Shown: in pieces, positions 53,019-61,514 of the stretch
How positions within the stretch are numbered: the first letter of the stretch is position 1
Layout of the letters: each line of letters starts with the position of its first letter
DNA from: Paenibacillus xylanexedens
GTDB taxonomy: Bacteria > Bacillota > Bacilli > Paenibacillales > Paenibacillaceae
Direction: 5' to 3'
Length of the DNA: 64,000 nucleotides
Assembly: GCF_007680605.1 (NCBI RefSeq)
Contig: NZ_VEIO01000004.1
Span: 231,011-295,010, forward strand
Position numbers and translations under genes: made by a program
Notes under the pieces: model-generated
Seen by the model: only the letters and a program-made list of their open reading frames with translations
Database searches by the model: none
Told to the model about the DNA's origin: nothing

Positions 53019-54263
53019 CTACAGAGTCAGATGTCCCGAAATAACAGCATGTGCCGCACCTGTTACATTAGGAAGTGTATTTGTTCTACCCATCAAAGCC
53101 TCATGTCCAAGTAGCGCAAACCCCATCGCTTCCCTGGCATCATCCGGAACGCCGTAATCTGCTGTACGCTCCAGACGGATGGATTCTGGAAGTCTTAACC
53201 GAATCATCTTCATTAATGTGTCATTGGACGTACCACCGCCGCAGGTAAGCATCGCCGAGATTGACGTCTTGGGTAACACAAAATCCTCAACGGCCCGTAC
53301 AATTGTTTCTGCTGTAAGCCAAGTTACGGAAGCTAACAGATCTTCCAGTGACAGATCATGCAATGCCGCAAATTCCATAAGTCGCTTGGCATAATCTGCA
53401 CCATAAACTTCACGTCCGGTACTCTTGGGCGGTTGGCGACGGAAGTATTCATCGTTCATGCAGTAGTCCGCCAGCTCGGGGTGCACGGTTCCCTTCGCTG
53501 CTATACTTCCATTGGGATCGTAATGCTGTTTCCCTTCGGTAGCATGACGAACCAGTGCATCTATCACCATATTCCCCGGTCCTGTGTCAAAAGCCGAAAC
53601 CTCCGTCCCGGATGATCCTGACGGAAGCACAGTCACATTGCCGATCCCGCCAATGTTCTGCACCAGACGTCCTTCCGTAGCACTACGGAACATTAATGCA
53701 TCCGCATAGGGCGTGAGCGGAGCACCTTCACCGCCTGCGGCCATATCACGTGCACGCAGATTACCAATAACGGGCAGCCCCGTGCGCTCTCGCACCACAG
53801 CACACTCCCCGATTTGCAGTGTAGAGCTTACTTTCATACTGCCGGTACCCAATGGGCTTGGAAACGCAGAAGGCACCGGGGCATGCCAGATTGTCTGCCC
53901 ATGCATGCTGATTACATCGACTTGTCCGCTGGAGACACCAGCTGATTGCAGTAGCTCCTGTACACTCTGTGCGTACCATTCGGATACACCGAAATGGGCG
54001 GTTGTCAGCTCATCGACACGCGCTGTTTCGGGAGAACATAAGCGAATCAACCTCTCTCTGAGCTCATTCGTATATGGCGTACAGACAAAATCAATAAGAT
54101 CAAGCCGTTGCATTGCTCCGCCCTCATCGGTCTGAATATGTACCAGCGCTGCATCCGTTCCATCCAGCGACGTTCCAGACATCAATCCAATCACCAGGTG
54201 CTCCCGTTTAGAACGGTACTGTGCCCACATCGGGTAACTGCTGATATCTCCTCGTGTGTCCAT
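53019..54263 (-). CDS. anmK: AnmK, anhydro-N-acetylmuramic acid kinase
   Basis: A 414-aa sugar kinase that opens and phosphorylates 1,6-anhydro-MurNAc, made by lytic transglycosylases, to MurNAc-6-P for MurQ. The family start VIGLMSGTSLDGTDAALV is at about 24-41. Other blocks are ISMHGQTIWH (about 121-130), NIGGIGNVTVL (about 202-212), DTGPGNMVIDAL (about 221-232) and the C-terminal CGGGTSND. The ATG at 54263, downstream of GGGAGG, is taken as start; a longer frame overlaps the promoter. Confidence 0.92.
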   Translation of the reverse strand: MDTRGDISSYPMWAQYRSKREHLVIGLMSGTSLDGTDAALVHIQTDEGGAMQRLDLIDFVCTPYTNELRERLIRLCSPETARVDELTTAHFGVSEWYAQSVQELLQSAGVSSGQVDVISMHGQTIWHAPVPSAFPSPLGTGSMKVSSTLQIGECAVVRERTGLPVIGNLRARDMAAGGEGAPLTPYADALMFRSATEGRLVQNIGGIGNVTVLPSGSSGTEVSAFDTGPGNMVIDALVRHATEGKQHYDPNGSIAAKGTVHPELADYCMNDEYFRRQPPKSTGREVYGADYAKRLMEFAALHDLSLEDLLASVTWLTAETIVRAVEDFVLPKTSISAMLTCGGGTSNDTLMKMIRLRLPESIRLERTADYGVPDDAREAMGFALLGHEALMGRTNTLPNVTGAAHAVISGHLTL

Positions 54264-54324
54264 ACGTATGCCAACCTCCCTAGACCGGATGCTCCACCTG
54301 CCCCGTCCTGTCCATATTTCAATC

Positions 54325-54377
54325 AGTATATGACATAAAATTTTACAAGTCAATTACATTGTGAAATTTAATTACAC
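54325..54377 (-). promoter_or_regulatory. anmK promoter with two operator-like dyads
   Basis: On the minus strand TTGACT (54353-54348) and TATACT (54330-54325) are 17 nt apart. TGTGAAATTTAATTACAC (54360-54377) lies just upstream of the -35, and a second AT dyad, CATAAAATTTTACAAG (54335-54349 region), fills the spacer. The upstream dyad resembles TGTAATTAAATTACA, the known site of HexR, another RpiR-family protein. Confidence 0.65.
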
Positions 54378-54421
54378 TCCTATGCACTTCTTTTATTTAG
54401 CAAATGGATAAGGAATATGAC

Positions 54422-54447
54422 AAAAAAGGCACACGAGGTGCCTTTTT
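54422..54447 (-). terminator. Terminator of the transporter/MBL operon
   Basis: AAAAAAGGCAC and GTGCCTTTTT pair around a 5-nt loop with T-runs on both strands, 20 nt beyond the MBL gene stop. Confidence 0.8.
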
Positions 54448-54466
54448 CATCTATTTAAGCTCTCCT

Positions 54467-55951
54467 TCAAAAGATTAACTCATCCCCAGGAGATAACAGA
54501 TCAATCTCTGTACCAGATCGAAATTGTCCAGCGAGCAATCCCTGTCTCAGCCGCTCTGTCTCTGCAATATCGGTATGAACCAGCACGTTGTGCCGTGCAG
54601 CGACCCGGTTCAACATCCGCTCCACATCATGCCATCCTTGATGAACCTTGTATCGGACCTTTTCCGCCCTGCATGTGCCGTATTGCTCCGGATTTTCGAG
54701 CAATTGATGTGCAAATGTACCTGTAGCGGTATGTCCCGTGAGCAAAATCAAATTTTGCACTTCAGGTGCCCACATCCCGTAATACCAGCGTGCGAGTGAA
54801 GACTGCATCATGCCATCCGGAATGAACCAGAGCGAAGCTTCATATTTTTCAAGCAACTTTGTCCGTTCTTCGGGTGAACTCACTCTTTCCCAGCCTTCTC
54901 CGCTCAGAAATGTTGCAATCCTATGAGCAGGCACACTTTCGGTGACTTCACCTTCCAGCTCTCTAAGCCAAAAAGATGCGCGATGCAATTGCTTCATACC
55001 TTCTACAAGCCTCTGCTCCACAATCAAAGGTACATCTGCAAAACGTTGTTGTGCCCACAGAATCAGTTCCTGTCCCCGGCCAACCGCAGGCATGGGCAAG
55101 AGCACCTTACCACCCTGATGAAGAGCGTTCTGGATGGTACTTTCCAGCTGCTGCAACTTGTCTGCCTGTGTATCACGATCTGTTCCATAGGCTGCATCGA
55201 TAATAGCCAAATCCAGTCTGATGACAGATTCCATTTGCACTTCCAAAGGAGCATACTCCACGGCTTGACTGCTACTCGTAACGGATGCGTTGCTGGACCA
55301 AGACAAACGTTGCGCTCCACCTACTACAGAAGCAACGGGCATGACCTCTTTCAGTCTCTGCCTCTGCCGCTGCCTCTTCAGATCAGCCTGCCTGAGTCCG
55401 TCAGCTACATCATCTGCCTGTAGCAGCATAGATTCCGAGGTGTAATCGCCAGAGTATAGTATTCGCTTGTCTTCCATCTCCAGCCCGAACCAGACTGATC
55501 CAGCCAAATGTCCACTGCGCCCCCACATGACCGATACACCCGGTAACAATTCATACCAGTACTCACGCTCAACCTCATCTTCCAAAAATCGATAGCGAAT
55601 CCGTTTTTCATCTGTTTCATCGTAAGGCAAGGATTGACCCGCACGTTCCATATTGTTTCGCCATGATCGAAAATAAGTTGTTAACTGCTCTTTTGTCTCG
55701 CGTGTTGTCCATACTTCACCCGTATAGCCCAGCTTATAGAGTAGCGGGATGGCAACGGAATGATCCTCATGGGCATGGGATAATAACACCGCATCCAGTT
55801 GTGGCACAACCTCCGATTCGATGAGCGGATATTCGCCGTTTCCTTCTTTTTTCACACCACAGTCCAGCAACAGCCGGTAACGGCTCCCGCTAAGCAGATA
55901 GGCGGAACGTCCGTGCTCGCCCGCACCGCCCCATACATTCAGTTTGATCAT
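54467..55951 (-). CDS. Metallo-beta-lactamase-fold hydrolase, beta-CASP-like
   Basis: A 494-aa MBL-fold protein with the zinc motif HAHEDH (59-64), a later histidine in RSGHLAGSV (about 148-156), the aspartate in YSGDYTSES (about 170-178) and a final GHTATGT block (about 415-421). The insertion between strands resembles the beta-CASP RNase group, but an unusual Arg/Gln-rich loop and Ser-rich segment (about 195-230) are present. Its ATG overlaps the stop of the permease gene (ATGA at 55948-55951), so it is coupled to a transporter. Whether it acts on RNA or on a transported ester is open. Confidence 0.75.
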   Translation of the reverse strand: MIKLNVWGGAGEHGRSAYLLSGSRYRLLLDCGVKKEGNGEYPLIESEVVPQLDAVLLSHAHEDHSVAIPLLYKLGYTGEVWTTRETKEQLTTYFRSWRNNMERAGQSLPYDETDEKRIRYRFLEDEVEREYWYELLPGVSVMWGRSGHLAGSVWFGLEMEDKRILYSGDYTSESMLLQADDVADGLRQADLKRQRQRQRLKEVMPVASVVGGAQRLSWSSNASVTSSSQAVEYAPLEVQMESVIRLDLAIIDAAYGTDRDTQADKLQQLESTIQNALHQGGKVLLPMPAVGRGQELILWAQQRFADVPLIVEQRLVEGMKQLHRASFWLRELEGEVTESVPAHRIATFLSGEGWERVSSPEERTKLLEKYEASLWFIPDGMMQSSLARWYYGMWAPEVQNLILLTGHTATGTFAHQLLENPEQYGTCRAEKVRYKVHQGWHDVERMLNRVAARHNVLVHTDIAETERLRQGLLAGQFRSGTEIDLLSPGDELIF

Positions 55952-57633
55952 GAAGCATTCCACTTTCTCTTTGAATTCAGCATTTCAATCCCCAGTAGCA
56001 TCAGCACCGTCATACCTACGGTTACCACAGCCATAGCCATCCCGAGTGACACCTGACCCTGTTCAAACTGGGCAAAAATATACGTCGCCGACGTCTGCAT
56101 CGACGGTGGAAGAATCAGAAGCGAGCCGACCAATTCTCGGGTCGCAATCGTAAAAGTCATCATCCAGCCCGCCAGCATACCGGGCAGAATCAGCGGAACA
56201 AGGATGCGCCGCAGAATGTACAGCGGCTTACCGCCAAACACCTGACCCGCCTGAAATAACGTGCCATCGATCTGGGTGAAGCTTGATTTTACATATTGCA
56301 CGGTATATGGCAGGAACAGCACAACATAGGTAAGCACCACCATCCCGTACGTGTTGTACAGTGTCACGGGCATCCACGGCGAGTTCCAGAACAGAATCAG
56401 ACCAACCACCATAACAATACCCGGCACCGTGTTTGGTAGCAGACTGAACAAGTCGATAACCCGCTGCATAAACGTGGATGACTTGCCAATCGCCAGCGCA
56501 AACCCCGTACCAATGATCACTGCCACCGTAGAAGCTGCCAGAGATAATCCGAGACTGTTGCCGATGGCCTTCATGCTCACTGAACCCCAGGATAACAATT
56601 CCCGGTAGTGCTCCAATGTCAGATTGTCCAGAGCAAGCCCAACTCCCCGTAGCTTCATCGTGGATGCCGCTATGATCGAGAAATACGGGATGCCGATGGA
56701 TAGAATCAGCAAAATGGCAAGATATGCACCGCATAACCATCCCGCCCAGCCTCGCAGGGAATACCGTTTCGACCGTTGCCCTTTACCGCCCACCAGCCGA
56801 TATGTGAACTTCCGGCTTATTGCTGACTGCATATACCACATCACCAGACAAACGGACAGCAACACCGATGCAAGTGAAGTCGCCTTACCGAAGTCAATCG
56901 GCCAACTGGAGATGTATTTGTGAATCTCGGAAGTCATCACATAGTAACCTATTTTGCGCCCGAAAGTAGCCGGGGTACCGAACTCCGCAATCGTTTTAAC
57001 AAAAACAAGCATAATCCCCATCCCGTAAGATGACAGCAACAAGGGTAAAATAATACGTCTGAAGCGGTATCCGGCACGCCCGCCGTGCACGGCTCCCGCT
57101 TCTTCCAAATTACCGCCGATGCGGATTAATGCATCCCGTAGCAGCAAGTAGAGGAAAGGAAACAAGTGCAGACTCATGATCATCACCATACCCCAGAAGC
57201 TAAAGAACAGCTCCGTCCAGTTCGCAGAGGAGGGTATCCATTGCTGGAGGTATCCCCCTTTTTGCATAAACAGAATCCATCCCATCGAGCCGATATACGG
57301 CGGGGTCATGAACGGAATCATCAGGATGACATCCACCCAGCGGTGCTCTCCCATCCGGGTTTTGGACATCATCCAAGCGAGGGGTAACGCCAATAGCGTT
57401 GTCATCGCCACCACGCAGATGCCCAGCCACACGGAATTCAACAACACGCCGGATAGATGATGCCCCGTAATCGTGCGCAGAGGCGCCATCCAATCCCATT
57501 GTCCGTTCGGGTACACACTTTGCCAGAAGATGAGTAATAGCGGCATCCCAATGCTAATTGTCAGCAGAAAGAGGGCCAACACCACGCCCACTCTCCGAAA
57601 AATACGGTTATTATCTGTTACAACAGGTTTCAC
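55948..57633 (-). CDS. ABC transporter permease, duplicated (Fe3+/phosphonate type)
   Basis: A 561-aa protein with two fused permease halves of about six helices each. Each half has a coupling loop (GAVHGGRAGYRFRRIILPLL near 180, GQVFGGKPLYILRRILVPLI near 470). Double permeases of this form serve ferric ion, thiamine and organophosphonate importers. The GTG at 57633, after GAGGTGA, is taken as start. It follows the binding-protein gene by about 76 bp. Confidence 0.87.
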   Translation of the reverse strand: MKPVVTDNNRIFRRVGVVLALFLLTISIGMPLLLIFWQSVYPNGQWDWMAPLRTITGHHLSGVLLNSVWLGICVVAMTTLLALPLAWMMSKTRMGEHRWVDVILMIPFMTPPYIGSMGWILFMQKGGYLQQWIPSSANWTELFFSFWGMVMIMSLHLFPFLYLLLRDALIRIGGNLEEAGAVHGGRAGYRFRRIILPLLLSSYGMGIMLVFVKTIAEFGTPATFGRKIGYYVMTSEIHKYISSWPIDFGKATSLASVLLSVCLVMWYMQSAISRKFTYRLVGGKGQRSKRYSLRGWAGWLCGAYLAILLILSIGIPYFSIIAASTMKLRGVGLALDNLTLEHYRELLSWGSVSMKAIGNSLGLSLAASTVAVIIGTGFALAIGKSSTFMQRVIDLFSLLPNTVPGIVMVVGLILFWNSPWMPVTLYNTYGMVVLTYVVLFLPYTVQYVKSSFTQIDGTLFQAGQVFGGKPLYILRRILVPLILPGMLAGWMMTFTIATRELVGSLLILPPSMQTSATYIFAQFEQGQVSLGMAMAVVTVGMTVLMLLGIEMLNSKRKWNAS

Positions 57634-57709
57634 TACGCTCACCTCACATACTTTCCACATCAAGACAGCGGCATCACCTGTTGCCTACCGTTTCTGTATT
57701 TGTGTTCAC

Positions 57710-58804
57710 TTATTTAAAAGTTTCGGAGAAACGTGCTGCGGTCTCATCACCATGCTCGCTCATCCAGTTCCAATCCACTTTCAGTTGTGGAATATCCTTC
57801 ACATTGGCACGGTTGGTTGCTTCGATATCTTCACGTCCTGGAATCAGGTATGCATCTGTAACCAGCTTCTGTGCTTCATCCGACAACAGATAGTCGATAA
57901 ATGCTTTGGCGTTCTCTACGTTAGGGCTGGATTTCAGAATGGCCGCCGGTCTTGGGCTAATCACTGTACCCTCTTCAGGGTATACGATATCCAGCGGTTC
58001 CCCTTTGGCTTTGGCGGAATAAGCCATGTAGTCTACACCTGCTGCCACAATGCTTTTCGCACCCGTAACCACCGGGTCAAGGGCTTCCTGGTTCGCTCCC
58101 GCCATCGCTACACCGTTCGCTTTGTAGGCGTTCAGCAGATCCCATCCTTTTTCACCATTGGCGCTCAGGTAACCTGTAATGAAATCAAGTGCGGAGCCGG
58201 ATAGGGTCGGATCAGGAATATTCACTTTATCTTTCCATGCTGATGTTGCGAGTTCAGCCCAGCTTGTAGGCGGCGTTGCCACCAGTTTGCTGTTATACAC
58301 GATACCCAGTGCAGATGCACTACTGCTAAAGTAATTTCCGTCTGCATCCGACCATTCCTTATTCAACTTGTCCGCATTAGCGGCTCCCGGATATGGCAAT
58401 GTGAGTCCGTCCGCTTTCAAAGCTTGTGCAGAAGGCAAGGATGCCAGAATAACTACGTCTGCTACCGGATTGGCTTTTTCCGCCTCCATACGAGCCAAAA
58501 TCTTACCCGTCGTTCCCTGGAACATCTCTACCTCAATGCCTGTCTTCGCTGTAAATCCATTCACGATATTGTCTGCCAGCTTCTGTGGCCCTGCACTGTA
58601 CAATACCAGTTTGCCGCCTGCTGCTTTAGTCGGCGTTTCCGTTTCCGTTTCCGCTGCCGCCGCTGTATTTCCTGCCCCTGCAGGTTGCGATGCGTTTCCA
58701 GTTGTTGTATTTCCCGTGCCACATCCGAATAGACTCAGACTCATCATTGCTGTTAATAAAAGCGTTGCACTCTTTTTACTTGATTTCATACCGAACATGT
58801 CCAT
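57710..58804 (-). CDS. ABC transporter substrate-binding lipoprotein (Fbp/PhnS-like)
   Basis: A 364-aa lipoprotein with lipobox LFGC (Cys about 28), a Thr/Ala/Glu-rich linker (about 29-60) and a binding domain starting KLVLYSAGPQKLADNIVNGF. Blocks such as GIVYNSKLV and IVYPEEGTVISPRPAAILK place it in the family annotated as iron or 2-aminoethylphosphonate binders. The adjacent tyrosine pair of ferric-binding proteins is not evident, and no Fur box was found upstream, so an organophosphorus or other anionic ligand is at least as likely as iron. Confidence 0.85.
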   Translation of the reverse strand: MDMFGMKSSKKSATLLLTAMMSLSLFGCGTGNTTTGNASQPAGAGNTAAAAETETETPTKAAGGKLVLYSAGPQKLADNIVNGFTAKTGIEVEMFQGTTGKILARMEAEKANPVADVVILASLPSAQALKADGLTLPYPGAANADKLNKEWSDADGNYFSSSASALGIVYNSKLVATPPTSWAELATSAWKDKVNIPDPTLSGSALDFITGYLSANGEKGWDLLNAYKANGVAMAGANQEALDPVVTGAKSIVAAGVDYMAYSAKAKGEPLDIVYPEEGTVISPRPAAILKSSPNVENAKAFIDYLLSDEAQKLVTDAYLIPGREDIEATNRANVKDIPQLKVDWNWMSEHGDETAARFSETFK

Positions 58805-58948
58805 TCCAGCTCCCTTGGATGAATAGTAGTAAAACTGCAAGTGTTTGTTTCCATTTCCTCATCACTCTTTATCTTGTTTATCTTTTCTTCATTGTATTGC
58901 CCTTCAGGTTTGAAAAGCTTATCGTTTTAGTTCGCTGTAATTTGTTCT

Positions 58949-60019
58949 CTAGTTAGCTGCGGCGATCACTTCTCGCTGTTTAGCACTCGCGTTCTGACTC
59001 GTATCTTTCCTCATATCCGTCTTAGCCTTTGAACTATCTTTCTCGCCCTGCGCACCATGCATTCGGCAGATTCGTTCCGGCGATACATAGAGATGCACTT
59101 TCTCTCCAACGCTTAATCTGTGTTTTGCATATGCCGTCCACACGCCCAGTCCTTCCATCTGCACACGCACCTCGTAACGTTCTCCCACATAGCTGACGCT
59201 GAGAATAATTCCGGGGTAGCCTAGATCATCGTGGCTTGTTTTGTTCCAGGTGACATGTTCCGGACGAACCATGGATTCGTTTGGCGCAAGCCAATTGGAC
59301 TTTCCGATAAACGATGCGACATAAGAGTCACTTGGCGCAGAGTAGATCGTCTCCGGGGTACCTTTTTGCAAAATCCGCCCCTTCTGCATCACCACGATCT
59401 CATCCGACATTGACATGGCCTCCATCTGATCATGCGTCACATACAGGGCAGTGAGTCCCATATCCCGTACCAGTGACATCATCTCAATCCGCATCTCTTC
59501 CCGCAGTACCGCATCCAGTGCACTCAGCGGCTCATCAAACAAGATAACACCCGGCTTCACCGCCACGGCTCTGGCAAAAGCAACCCGCTGCTGCTGTCCA
59601 CCCGACAGCTGATGAGGATACCGATCTTCCATGCCTTGCAGTCGAACCATGCCAAGTGCTTCATTAACCTTTTGCCGCAAATCAGACTTCTGTTTGCCTG
59701 CTTTCAAGCCAAAAGCTACATTTTCATATACCGTCATATGCGGCCATAATGCAAAATCCTGAAACACCATGCCCAGATTACGCTTGTGTGTCGGTGTATC
59801 GATCCGCTTTGCTGTAGAGTAGAAGTACTCCCCATCTGCACGAATCTCCCCCGCATCCGGCTGTTCCAGCCCGGCAATCATGCGGAGCAACGTCGTTTTG
59901 CCGCAGCCCGAAGGGCCAAGCAAAGTGGTGAATTTTCCGTGTTCAAGCGTCAGATCCGTGGGCAAAAGTGCAGGCGTTTGATGAAATGATTTTCCAATTC
60001 CTGTTAACTCCAGTTTCAT
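58949..60019 (-). CDS. ABC transporter ATPase (FbpC/PotA type)
   Basis: A 356-aa ATPase with Walker A GPSGCGKTTLLRM (about 36-48), signature LSGGQQQRVAFARAV (about 136-150), Walker B VILFDEPLSALDAVL (about 156-170), and a C-terminal TOBE-like domain followed by a basic tail (about 325-350). The ATG at 60019, 5 nt after AGGGG, is chosen over a GTG 6 nt upstream. It is the first gene of a four-gene operon: ATPase, binding protein, permease, MBL protein. Confidence 0.9.
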   Translation of the reverse strand: MKLELTGIGKSFHQTPALLPTDLTLEHGKFTTLLGPSGCGKTTLLRMIAGLEQPDAGEIRADGEYFYSTAKRIDTPTHKRNLGMVFQDFALWPHMTVYENVAFGLKAGKQKSDLRQKVNEALGMVRLQGMEDRYPHQLSGGQQQRVAFARAVAVKPGVILFDEPLSALDAVLREEMRIEMMSLVRDMGLTALYVTHDQMEAMSMSDEIVVMQKGRILQKGTPETIYSAPSDSYVASFIGKSNWLAPNESMVRPEHVTWNKTSHDDLGYPGIILSVSYVGERYEVRVQMEGLGVWTAYAKHRLSVGEKVHLYVSPERICRMHGAQGEKDSSKAKTDMRKDTSQNASAKQREVIAAAN

Positions 60020-60464
60020 AAGCACCCCTGCCTGTCCTCTTTATTAACATTTTTACACATCTCTTGGACTAATCTCTTGTTTTACTCTGTTATTATGTTT
60101 CTCTGTTATTTCGATTTCTTCTGTTGCTCTGGCTTAGCTTATCTCGTTTATGTTGCTCTGCTTGAGCTTATCCCCTTTGTACTGCTCTAGTACTACACTT
60201 GATGTACTGCTCTCTTGTAGTGCGCTTGTGTTGCTTTCATGTATTGCTTATGTGTTACTTGCTTGTTGCCTCTCATGCACTGTTTTCAGTCTAACGTTCG
60301 CTTTCGAGAGTTGTTTGTTATGTTTGTAAAATGGGAATTAACTTTTTAGATGAATTCTGTTGATGTTCATAGATTAAATCTATAGATAGACACGGTATGA
60401 GATTTCATTAAAGCATCGGATCATCATAACCGGGATTTTTCAGAACTGAGGAGTGTGGAGCGGG
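60020..60464. other. Divergent region between ATPase and LysR genes
   Basis: The part 60060-60300 is T-rich with recurring words such as TTGCTCTG and TACTGCTC but no gene. The palindrome at 60369 is the only strong regulatory-looking feature. No Fur box was seen. Confidence 0.5.
60369..60383. promoter_or_regulatory. LysR-type operator candidate
   Basis: ATAGATT-A-AATCTAT is a perfect 7-1-7 palindrome that also fits the T-N11-A rule of LysR-type regulators. It lies 82 bp before the LysR gene and between it and the divergent ABC operon. Confidence 0.55.
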
Positions 60465-61382
60465 TTGAACCTGATCAAATTACAGATTGTTGAACTGATC
60501 GACAAGTATCACCATATGACAAGTGTGGCCGAGATTCTCGGTATCAAGCAACCAACGGTTACGTTTCATATGAAGTCACTGGAGGAAGAGATGGGGGTTC
60601 GTTTATTCGAATCTCGCAGTGGAAAAACATTTCTGACCGAAGCTGGACAAGCCTTGCTTCATTATAGTGTCAAAATCAATGCCCTGACCCAGGAGGCCCG
60701 CCGCGTCGTCAAGGAATACGACAGCCTGTATCGGGGTACGCTCCATATTGGAGCAAGTTATGTTCCGGCTACCTATCTGCTACCCGCGATGCTTCATACG
60801 TTTTCTCAAGAGTTTCCGGGTATTCGGATGTTGTTGTCTGTCAAACCGGCCCCCGTCATACGCGAGATGGTCATCCGGCATCAGCTTGATCTGGGAATCA
60901 TCTCATCCGAACCGTTTGTTGGGTCAGTATTACACGCTGAAACGTTGTGTGAGGACGATCTTGTGCTCATCTGTTCTCCGCAACATGGGCTGACTCAGAA
61001 AGAATCATTGCTGCCCGAGGATATTGCACAGGTGCCTTTTGCATTGCACGGGGATGAGTCCAGTACGCGAAGGCTGACCAACCAATGGCTTGTACAACAT
61101 GATATCCGGCTGCGGAGTACCGTAGAGATGGATTCCCTGGAAGCGATCAAACAGCTTGTGTTACTTGGCGGTCACATCTCCTTCATGTCGCGAATGGCTG
61201 TTCAGTGGGAGGAGCAGCAGGGTCTTATTCAGGTGCTTCCCATTCCGGGAGAGCAGGCACCACGCCATATTTATACCGTTCATAACAAGGATCGCCACCC
61301 TTCTGTTCAGGTCCATCGGTTCATCGAAGTCCTGCACGAAGTCATGAACACACAGCCTTTACTGCACCAGCCTATCGGTTGA
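60465..61382 (+). CDS. LysR-family transcriptional regulator
   Basis: A 305-aa regulator: N-terminal winged helix (about 1-60, SVAEILGIKQPTVTFHMKSLEEEMG) and a periplasmic-binding-like effector domain (about 90-300). The TTG at 60465 is taken as start because GAGGAG and GGAG lie upstream, while the GTG at 60453 directly abuts GAGGAGT. Divergence from the ABC operon, with a LysR-type palindrome between, suggests that it controls that operon. It resembles the CysB/YwfM style but I cannot assign an effector. Confidence 0.87.
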   Translation: MNLIKLQIVELIDKYHHMTSVAEILGIKQPTVTFHMKSLEEEMGVRLFESRSGKTFLTEAGQALLHYSVKINALTQEARRVVKEYDSLYRGTLHIGASYVPATYLLPAMLHTFSQEFPGIRMLLSVKPAPVIREMVIRHQLDLGIISSEPFVGSVLHAETLCEDDLVLICSPQHGLTQKESLLPEDIAQVPFALHGDESSTRRLTNQWLVQHDIRLRSTVEMDSLEAIKQLVLLGGHISFMSRMAVQWEEQQGLIQVLPIPGEQAPRHIYTVHNKDRHPSVQVHRFIEVLHEVMNTQPLLHQPIG

Positions 61383-61514
61383 ACCTATATAAACTATCGC
61401 TGGCCAATCATGAAATCTATGCAGGGTTAACATAATGTGCGCTTCCCGTTAATCGTATTCAGAAACTTGCGCGGTAAAGTGGGGTCTGTACGTTAATCCA
61501 GATTAGGAGAGTGA

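Noticed and set aside
60020..60464. Fur box for the Fbp-like importer
   Set aside because: No GATAAT-N-ATTATC type match was found; the only palindrome, ATAGATTAAATCTAT, fits a LysR site better.
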